Source: Pseudomonadota bacterium (GTDB lineage Bacteria > Pseudomonadota > Gammaproteobacteria > Burkholderiales > Burkholderiaceae_C). From it: a stretch of 64,000 nt of DNA. The notes below the pieces were generated by a model. The model searched no databases. It saw only the letters and a program-made list of their open reading frames with translations, and had not been told where the DNA came from. The position numbers and the translations under genes were made by a program. The stretch lies in contig JAIUPH010000005.1 of the NCBI GenBank assembly GCA_020161065.1, positions 124,001-188,000 of the forward strand, in the 5' to 3' direction. Of the stretch, positions 58,416-64,000 are shown piece by piece (the first letter of the stretch is position 1; each line of letters begins with the position of its first letter).

Positions 58416-59936
58416 ATGACCTCGAACCCCCACCCGCAGCAGGCCGACCTGGTGATCATCGGCGCCGGCGGCGCCGGCCTGCCGGCCGCCGTGCAGGCGC
58501 TGGAGAACGGCGCCGGCCGCGTGATCCTGCTGGAAAAGCGCAAGACCGCCGGCGGCAACGGCGTCTTCGCCAGCGGCATCTTCGCCATCCAGAGCCCGGT
58601 GCACCGCGCGATGATGATCGACCTCGACCCCGACCAGGTCTACAAGAAGACGATGGCGTTCCACCATCACGCGCGCGCCAACGGTCGCATCGTGCGCGAC
58701 TACATCAACCACTCGGGCGACACCATCCGCTGGCTGATGGAGCGCGGCGTCGAGTTCGAGGTGGGCCCCGAGATGCAGATGTACTTCGGGCAGGACCCGA
58801 CCTGGCACATCGCGATGAACCCCGAGACCGGCGACATCTCGCGCTTTGCCCAGGTCTTCCGCAAGCTGCAGGCCGAGATCAAGAGCCGCGGCGGGCGCAT
58901 CCTGTTCGAGACCGAATGCCAAACGCTGCTGAAGGACGACGCGGGCCGCATCCGCGGGCTCGTCGCGCGCGCGGCCGACGGCACCACCTTCGAGATCGAG
59001 ACGCCGGCCGTGGTCATCGCCAGCGGCGGCTTCATCGGCAACAAGGCCATGCTGAAGAAGTACTTCCCGTACTTCGACGACAAGTTCGGCGGCTTCTACG
59101 TCGCCATGCAAGGCGAAGGCATCGCGCTGGCCGAGCAGGCCGGCGGCGCGCTGGAAGACTACGCCACGCTGGTGAAGGAAGCGCCGGGCAGCAGCGACGA
59201 GATGAGCGAACGCGCGCTCACGCTCAGCTGCCGCGAGCCCTACACCATCTGGGTCAACCAGCTCGGCCGCCGCTTCACCGACGAAACCATCGGCTTCTCG
59301 CTGCAGACCTGCACCAACGCCGTGTTGAACCAGCCCGGCCGCCAGGCCTGGACGCTGCTGGACGACGCGATGGTGCAGGACGTCATCGACCACGGCTGGA
59401 AGCTGCCGCGCTTTCCCGGCATGGGCACCGACCAGAAGATGCGCGAGCAGCTCGATGCCGCCGCCGCCAAAGGCCTGTGGTGCGCCAAGGCCGACGACTG
59501 GGCCGGCCTGGCGCGCTGGATCGGCGCCGAGCCCGAGGCGCTGCAGGCCACGGTCGACGAATACAACGCCGGCTGCGAGGCCGGCTACGACGCGACCTTT
59601 GCCAAAGACCGGCGCTTCCTGCGCCGCTTTGCCGAGCGCGGCCCGTACTACGCGGTGCGCTTCACCTGCATGATCATCGAGACCTGCGGCCCCGTTCGCG
59701 TGGACGAGAAGATGCGCGTGCTGGGCGCCGACTGGAAGCCGATCCCCGGCCTCTACGCCGCCGGCGCGCTGACCACCGGCTGGCAAGGCCACGACTACTG
59801 CGGCGACCACCTGTTCGGCACCGCGCTCGGCTACTCGATGCACTCCGGCCGCGTCGCCGGCCGCGAAGCCGGTGCGTACGCCGCTGCCCATGCCGCTGCC
59901 CATGCCGCTGCCCATGCCACCGCGGCGCGGCGCTGA
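58416..59936 (+). CDS. FAD-dependent oxidoreductase, fumarate-reductase/ketosteroid-dehydrogenase type (1)
   Basis: A 506-residue flavoprotein with the N-terminal FAD motif (DLVIIGAGGAGLPAAVQALENGAGRVILLEKRKTAGGNG). It has the substrate domain of the FAD_binding_2 family (HHHARANGRIVRDYINHSGDTIRWLMERG; VVIASGGFIGNKAMLKKY) and the C-terminal flavin-closing motif (GLYAAGALTTGWQGHDYCGDHLFGTALGYSM). No signal peptide is present, so it is cytoplasmic. The family reduces or dehydrogenates C-C bonds of organic acids and steroids. The C terminus carries three tandem AAAH units, encoded by a 12-bp repeat at 59881-59916, which are not part of the fold. A second homologue follows 10 bp later. Confidence 0.82.
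   Translation: MTSNPHPQQADLVIIGAGGAGLPAAVQALENGAGRVILLEKRKTAGGNGVFASGIFAIQSPVHRAMMIDLDPDQVYKKTMAFHHHARANGRIVRDYINHSGDTIRWLMERGVEFEVGPEMQMYFGQDPTWHIAMNPETGDISRFAQVFRKLQAEIKSRGGRILFETECQTLLKDDAGRIRGLVARAADGTTFEIETPAVVIASGGFIGNKAMLKKYFPYFDDKFGGFYVAMQGEGIALAEQAGGALEDYATLVKEAPGSSDEMSERALTLSCREPYTIWVNQLGRRFTDETIGFSLQTCTNAVLNQPGRQAWTLLDDAMVQDVIDHGWKLPRFPGMGTDQKMREQLDAAAAKGLWCAKADDWAGLARWIGAEPEALQATVDEYNAGCEAGYDATFAKDRRFLRRFAERGPYYAVRFTCMIIETCGPVRVDEKMRVLGADWKPIPGLYAAGALTTGWQGHDYCGDHLFGTALGYSMHSGRVAGREAGAYAAAHAAAHAAAHATAARR
59881..59916. repeat. Tandem 12-bp repeat CCGCTGCCCATG, three copies
   Basis: Three exact 12-bp units at the 3-prime end of the first flavoprotein gene encode an Ala/His tail. 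The unit length is a multiple of three, so copy-number change would keep the frame. Confidence 0.8.
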
Positions 59937-59946
59937 GGGGGCGCCG

Positions 59947-61386
59947 ATGGACGAGATGGAGACCGACGTCGCCGTGCTCGGCAGCGGCTGCGCCGGCAGC
60001 GCGGCGGCCTGCACCGCGGCCGCGCTGGGCGCGCGCGTGCTGTTGATCGAGAAGGCGGCGCAGATCGGCGGCCCGGTGAAAGGCGCGCACGGCCCATTCG
60101 CGGTGGAAAGCGCGATGCAGCGCGAGCGCCAGCTCGCCTTCCGGCGCGAGGACGCGTTCCGCCTCTTCATGGAGCACACGCACTGGCGCGCCGACGCCCG
60201 GCTGGTGTCGGCTTACGTCAACCGTTCGGCGGAAACGATCGAGTGGCTGCAGTCGCTGGGCGTCGTCTTCAGCGACGTCGTCGCCTATTTCGAGGGCGCC
60301 GAATACACCTGGCATTTCAAGGCGCCCGGCGGGCCCGGCATCACCGAGCTGATCCACGCCCGCGCGCAGCAGCTCGGCGTGCGCACGCTGACCGCCACCA
60401 CCGCGGCGCGGCTCACCAAGCACGGCGGCCGCGTCGACGGCCTGGTGGCGCGCGACGCCGCCGGCACCGAGTTCGCCGTGCGCGCGAAGGCGGTGGTGAT
60501 CTGCACCGGCGGCTTCGGCGGCAACGCCGAGTGGATCCGCCGGCACACCGGCTTCACGCAGGGCGAGAACCTGTTCTCCTTCGCCTTCCCCGAGCTGCAG
60601 GGCGACGGCATCCGCATGGCCTGGGACGCCGGCGCCGGCCGCTCGCCGATGATCATGCAGACCTACGTGTGCATGCCCGAGCCGCACTGGGGCCCGGGCG
60701 GCACGCCGTTCGAGCTGGGCACCTTTCGCCAGCCGGGCCTGATGGTCAACGCGCTGGGCGAGCGCTTCATGAACGAAGAGACCATGCGCAACCCGGCGTT
60801 CGCCGCCAACGCCGTGGCGCGGCAAAAGGGCGGCTGCGGCTTCATGCTGTTCGACGAGGCGACCAACCGCCACTACGAGACGCACGACTGGGACTTCCAG
60901 ATGTCCAAGCTGCCGGTCACGCGCAGCCACGACGCGGCCGGCTTCATCGCCAAGGCGCGCGCCGAAGGCTATCGGCACCTCTTCGCCGCCGACAGCCTGC
61001 AGGCGCTGGCGCGGCAGATGGACATGCCCGCCGCCGCGCTGGCGGCGACGGTGGCCGAATACAACGCCGCCTGCGACAGCGGCCGCGACGCGCTGTTCCA
61101 CAAGCCGGCGCGCCACCTGCGGCCGCTGCGCAGCGCGCCCTTCTATGCGGCGCGCTTCTACCTGGGCGGCTACGGCAGCCTGGGCGGCATCAGCATCAAC
61201 CACCGCACGCAGGTGCTGACGCCCGAGCAGGACGTGATCCCCGGCCTGTACGCCGCCGGCCGCGACGCCAACGCCATCTACGGCGACACCTATCCCTACG
61301 TGATGGCGGGCAACGATTCCTCGTTCGACTTCAACACCGGCCGCATCGCCGGCGAGCAGGCGGTGCAAGGCCTGAAGCCGTTCTGA
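59947..61386 (+). CDS. FAD-dependent oxidoreductase, fumarate-reductase type (2)
   Basis: A 479-residue paralogue of the preceding flavoprotein. It has the FAD motif DVAVLGSGCAGSAAACTAAALGARVLLIEKAAQIGGP, a substrate-domain region (SAYVNRSAETIEWLQSLGVVF), VVICTGGFGGNAEWIRRHTGF and the closing motif GLYAAGRDANAIYGDTYPYVMAGNDSSFDFNTGR. ATG 59947 gives a start 10 bp after the previous stop. Tandem paralogous flavoproteins behind a TonB receptor and MFS transporter suggest two successive reductions or dehydrogenations of one imported substrate, perhaps with the nearby ferredoxin reductase as electron partner. Confidence 0.82.
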   Translation: MDEMETDVAVLGSGCAGSAAACTAAALGARVLLIEKAAQIGGPVKGAHGPFAVESAMQRERQLAFRREDAFRLFMEHTHWRADARLVSAYVNRSAETIEWLQSLGVVFSDVVAYFEGAEYTWHFKAPGGPGITELIHARAQQLGVRTLTATTAARLTKHGGRVDGLVARDAAGTEFAVRAKAVVICTGGFGGNAEWIRRHTGFTQGENLFSFAFPELQGDGIRMAWDAGAGRSPMIMQTYVCMPEPHWGPGGTPFELGTFRQPGLMVNALGERFMNEETMRNPAFAANAVARQKGGCGFMLFDEATNRHYETHDWDFQMSKLPVTRSHDAAGFIAKARAEGYRHLFAADSLQALARQMDMPAAALAATVAEYNAACDSGRDALFHKPARHLRPLRSAPFYAARFYLGGYGSLGGISINHRTQVLTPEQDVIPGLYAAGRDANAIYGDTYPYVMAGNDSSFDFNTGRIAGEQAVQGLKPF

Positions 61387-61401
61387 TACCGAGTTAGCCC
61401 G

Positions 61402-62364
61402 CTACAACCCGAGGAAGGCCTTCACCGGCTGCAGGCTGCGCGCCGGATCTTCCTCCTGCGGCACGTGGCCCAGGCCGGGCAGCAGCACCAGCGTGCTGCC
61501 GGCGATGCGCTGCGCGAAGTCGCGCCCGCTGGCCGGCGGGATCAGGCGGTCGCGCTCGCCCCACACGATCAGCGTCGGCTGGCGGATCGTGGCCAGGCGC
61601 GCCGGCGCGTCGCTGCCGTCGCCCAGCTGGCGCAGCCGCTGGCCGAGGGCGCGGCGGTTGCCTTCGCGCAGCGCCAGCTCGAAGTAACGATCGACGAGCG
61701 CCGGCGTCAGGCGCGACGGGTCGCCGTAGACGCTGGCCACGCTTTGCGCCACCAGCTCGCGCGGCAGCAGGTGCTGGCTCAGCCAGCCGACGACCGGCAG
61801 CCGCGCCGCCGCGAAGCCCAGCGGAATGGACTGCGGCGTGAACGGCAGCCCCGAGGAGTCGACCAGGATCAGCCGGCTCACGCGCGCCGGCGCCAGCGTG
61901 GCCACGCGCCAGGCGATCTCGCCGCCCAGCGAGTTGCCGCCCAGCACCACGCGCGGCAGCTTCAGCGCGTCCAGCAGGTCCAGCACGAAGCGGGCGTAGG
62001 TGTCGCCGCGGTAGTCGTCGGCGGCGTAGGCGCCGGCGAAGGGGCCGGTGAGGCCGAAGCCCGGCAGGTCGAAGCTGATCACGCGGCGCCGGCCCTTCAG
62101 CTCGTGCGCCCAGCCTTCCCAGGTGTGCAGGCTGGCGCTGGTGCCGTGCAGCAGCACGATGGGCTCGGCGTCGCCGCGCGGGCCTTCGTCGCGCAGGTGC
62201 ACGAGCTGGCCGCGCAGCTCGATGAAGTCCGAGGGCGGCGGCGCCCAACGTGCGACGAGCGTCTGCACCGGGCGGTCGGGCGCGCGCGACAGCGCCACCA
62301 CCAGCGCGGTGAGCATCAGCAAGATGCCCAGCAGGCGGACGATCCAGGCGAACATGCGCGGCAT
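61402..62364 (-). CDS. Alpha/beta hydrolase with N-terminal membrane anchor
   Basis: A 320-residue hydrolase. A hydrophobic N-terminal helix (about residues 7-28) anchors or exports it. The fold follows: VLLHGTSASLHTWEGWAHEL near 73, the nucleophile elbow GGNSLGGEIAWRVA near 149, the acid in VWGERDRLIPPASG, and the His in LLPGLGHVPQEEDP. It resembles meta-cleavage-product and haloalkane-type hydrolases. It is convergent with the second flavoprotein gene, so its relation to that locus is uncertain. ATG 62364 or 62355 both give the anchor helix. Confidence 0.8.
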   Translation of the reverse strand: MPRMFAWIVRLLGILLMLTALVVALSRAPDRPVQTLVARWAPPPSDFIELRGQLVHLRDEGPRGDAEPIVLLHGTSASLHTWEGWAHELKGRRRVISFDLPGFGLTGPFAGAYAADDYRGDTYARFVLDLLDALKLPRVVLGGNSLGGEIAWRVATLAPARVSRLILVDSSGLPFTPQSIPLGFAAARLPVVGWLSQHLLPRELVAQSVASVYGDPSRLTPALVDRYFELALREGNRRALGQRLRQLGDGSDAPARLATIRQPTLIVWGERDRLIPPASGRDFAQRIAGSTLVLLPGLGHVPQEEDPARSLQPVKAFLGL

Positions 62365-62432
62365 TGTAGGAAGCGCCGCCGCGGTGGCCGGGCCTGCCGC
62401 GGCCGCGGCCGCGGCCCGGGCGACCGCGACGT

Positions 62433-63512
62433 TCAGGACGGCAGCCAGCCGCGCAGCGCCGCCGGCAGCCGCCGCTGCAGCGCGGCCTGGATGCGGTCTT
62501 CGTTGCGCTGCCACCAGATGCCGCCGGCGATCAGCGCCAGGCCGATGGCCGTCAGCGCCAGCGGGAACAGCAGGCTGTCCTTGAACAGCCGCGCGCTCAG
62601 GTGGCCCAGGTAGAACGCCAGGCCGAAGCCGCCGCAGACCGCGAACACGCGCCGCTGCAGCAGCGCCGCCAGGCCGATGAAGCCGAGGTTCAGCAGCCCG
62701 TAGAGCAGCTTGTCGAGCTCGCGGTTCGAGTCGCGCAGCGTCAGCGCGATCCAGAAGGTCAGCATGCCCAGCAGGTAGGGCCAGAAGGCGTAGTCGCGCC
62801 GGCTGCCCTGCGCCGCGCGGCTGCGCGCGTCGACCCAGAACGCGAACAACAGCATCAGCAGCCCGAAGAAGAGTGAGAAGTCGCGGTAGAAGGTCCAGGC
62901 CTCGCGGCCGCCGGGCTCGACGATCAACCGCGCCAGGTCCATGCTCATGTACCACAGCGTCACGGCCACCGGCATCATCAGGAAGGGATAGCGCAGCCGC
63001 CACAGCGCCACCGCGGCGGCGGCCAGCGTGGCCAGCTCCAGCGTCAGCCAGCGCCAATCGATGCGCGTGTGATAACTCGCATAACGGCCGGATTCGCCGT
63101 CGGGCCACAGCCCCAGCCCGTTCTGCACCGACCAGGTGGCCAGCGGCACCAGGCAGACGGCCAGCGTGGCGACGATGCCGGCCGGCACTTCCAGCCCGCG
63201 CGCGGCCAGCCGGCCCGCGGCCCACACGCAGCCGGCGCCGTACAGCACGCAGATCACCAGCAGCCCCCAGGGCCCCAGGCGCTGGAAGCCTTCGTTCATG
63301 AACAGCGTGGCCGCGCCGATGGCCAGCGCGCCGCCCAGGTAATAAAGAATGTTGGTGAACGCGAAGCGCGGGCCTTGCAGCGGCGCGGCCGCCGTGGCAC
63401 CGCGGCGCAGGTGCTGCCACAGCGGCTCCACGGCGGCCATGGGCAGCAGGTCGATGCCGGCCGCCTGCTGCAGGTCGTGGCGGGTGATGGCGATGCGGTC
63501 GACGCGGTTCAT
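62433..63512 (-). CDS. DUF2157-like multipass membrane protein
   Basis: A 359-residue protein with a cytoplasmic N-terminal helical region (about 1-50) and about ten membrane spans, for example FTNILYYLGGALAIGAATLFM and LGPWGLLVICVLYGAGCVWAAGRLA. This arrangement is typical of DUF2157-like predicted membrane proteins. Function is unknown. Its upstream region holds the GTATC-N7-GATAC operator (63608-63624) and an additional partial copy AGTATCGGC at 63543, so it may be controlled by the XRE regulator encoded at 38213. It is divergent from dnaE. Confidence 0.65.
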   Translation of the reverse strand: MNRVDRIAITRHDLQQAAGIDLLPMAAVEPLWQHLRRGATAAAPLQGPRFAFTNILYYLGGALAIGAATLFMNEGFQRLGPWGLLVICVLYGAGCVWAAGRLAARGLEVPAGIVATLAVCLVPLATWSVQNGLGLWPDGESGRYASYHTRIDWRWLTLELATLAAAAVALWRLRYPFLMMPVAVTLWYMSMDLARLIVEPGGREAWTFYRDFSLFFGLLMLLFAFWVDARSRAAQGSRRDYAFWPYLLGMLTFWIALTLRDSNRELDKLLYGLLNLGFIGLAALLQRRVFAVCGGFGLAFYLGHLSARLFKDSLLFPLALTAIGLALIAGGIWWQRNEDRIQAALQRRLPAALRGWLPS

Positions 63513-63607
63513 CGGCGGGCTTTCAAAGCTGCGATGGCGGCCAGTATCGGCGGCGCGGGCCGGGCCCGGCGCCCGAGCCGGCGCGGTGGCGGGTGCCGCG
63601 CCGTTGC

Positions 63608-63624
63608 GTATCGCCGGCCGATAC
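63608..63624. promoter_or_regulatory. GTATC-N7-GATAC operator upstream of dnaE and the DUF2157-like gene
   Basis: GTATC-GCCGGCC-GATAC is the second copy of the XRE-associated inverted repeat seen at 38976-38992. On the minus strand the 18-bp block reads AGTATCGGCCGGCGATAC. It lies 24 bp before the dnaE ATG (63649) and 95 bp before the divergent membrane-protein start (63512). Confidence 0.5.
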
Positions 63625-63648
63625 TGGAGGCGGCCGGATAATCCCCGC

Positions 63649-64000
63649 ATGAGCGTTGATCCAGATTTCGTCCACCTGCGTCTGCACAGCGAATACTCGG
63701 TCGTCGACGGCACCTTGCGCATCGACGACGTGGTGGCCGCGGCGCGTGCCGACGGCCAGGCGGCGCTGGCGATCAGCGACCTCAACAACCTGTTCGGCGC
63801 CATCAAGTTCTACAAGGCCTGCCGCGGCGCCGGCGTCAAGCCGCTGATCGGCGTCGACCTGCTGATGGAGCCGCTGGAACCCGGCGACAAGCAACCCAGC
63901 CGCCTGCTGCTGCTGGTGCAGGACGGCCGCGGCTACCACGGCTTGAGCGAGCTGCTGGCGCGCGCCTGGACGCGAAATGCGCAGCGCACGCAAGCCTGGG
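63649..64000 (+). CDS. dnaE: DNA polymerase III alpha subunit DnaE (N-terminal part, cut by window edge)
   Basis: The 117 codons present match the N-terminal PHP domain of the replicative polymerase. They have FVHLRLHSEYSVVDGTLRIDDVV, ALAISDLNNLFGAIKFYKACRGAGVKPLIGVD and LLLLVQDGRGYHGLSELL, with the PHP His/Asp residues of the metal site (HLRLHSEYS, SDLNN). It is the DnaE1 type used for chromosomal replication. The error-prone DnaE2/ImuC partner of the upstream imuAB genes starts differently (YAELHCLSNFSFLRG-like). The frame runs off the right edge. ATG 63649 is the start, and no strong ribosome-binding site is seen before it. Confidence 0.9.
   Translation, partial: MSVDPDFVHLRLHSEYSVVDGTLRIDDVVAAARADGQAALAISDLNNLFGAIKFYKACRGAGVKPLIGVDLLMEPLEPGDKQPSRLLLLVQDGRGYHGLSELLARAWTRNAQRTQAW

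Noticed and set aside
63649-64000. dnaE2/imuC as partner of imuAB
   Set aside because: The N terminus matches the replicative DnaE1 PHP domain, and no LexA box precedes it.

Overview
The window is very GC-rich, densely packed bacterial chromosome. The gene content (imuA/imuB, TctC/Bug binding protein, betaproteobacterial DnaE N-terminus, MoaD/Asp-box pair, DUF2145, fused LplT-PlsC) points to a betaproteobacterium of the order Burkholderiales, perhaps near the Rubrivivax/Leptothrix group. The genus is a guess. There are no rRNA genes, CRISPR arrays, prophages or complete insertion sequences. There is one tRNA (Ala, CGC).

Layout. 1-6870: a LysR regulator cut by the left edge, divergent from a five-gene aromatic operon. 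The operon encodes the three subunits of a 4-hydroxybenzoyl-CoA-reductase-type molybdoenzyme (its FAD subunit carries the extra [4Fe-4S] insert), a benzoate-CoA-ligase-family enzyme and a BadH-like dehydrogenase. A 237-bp non-coding element with perfect 21-bp terminal inverted repeats sits between the Mo and FAD subunit genes. 6881-11218: an oxygen/NO-response block with a tandem GNAT, a hemerythrin, an NnrS-like membrane protein, a DUF2249 protein, and a GNAT/Rrf2 pair resembling badL/badM. The same 14-bp operator, GGTA-N6-TACC, lies before the aromatic operon, before the hemerythrin gene and between the DUF2249 and GNAT/Rrf2 genes, so these blocks may form one regulon. 11303-16594: an ABC importer (binding protein, two permeases, ATPase), a SLOG-fold protein and a divergent LysR. 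16831-18678: a cryptic M15-type peptidase and a membrane-anchored Mrr-like nuclease. 18866-23971: a CoA-transferase / TctC / AtuA-family / AcuI catabolic operon of unknown substrate. 24231-28201: a lipoprotein methyltransferase, an NRAMP homologue lacking the usual metal-binding methionine, an MFS transporter and tRNA-Ala.

28258-45910: an esterase; a rubrerythrin / FeS reductase / DUF3501 stress operon behind an FNR-like box; HupE-like and TPR proteins; a small Lys/Ala-rich exported protein; RarD; MoaD plus an Asp-box propeller; a YchJ remnant; an HSL-type hydrolase; an XRE regulator with an inverted-repeat operator; two secreted proteins; LplT-PlsC; MscS; and the SOS mutagenesis genes imuA/imuB behind a LexA box. 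45920-49652: a P2-type cation ATPase divergent from a tandem universal stress protein. 49797-61386: a probable catabolic locus (SDR lacking the catalytic Tyr, double hot-dog protein, LysR, siderophore-interacting protein, ferredoxin-NADP reductase, TonB receptor, MFS, two fumarate-reductase-type flavoproteins). 61402-64000: a hydrolase, a membrane protein and the start of dnaE.

Common theme: several blocks fit a facultative lifestyle with oxygen-limited aromatic degradation (molybdenum/FeS reductase, hemerythrin, NnrS-like protein, rubrerythrin, FNR-like boxes), next to aerobic CoA-linked catabolic operons. Functions are read from recognisable motifs in the translations; no database search was run.
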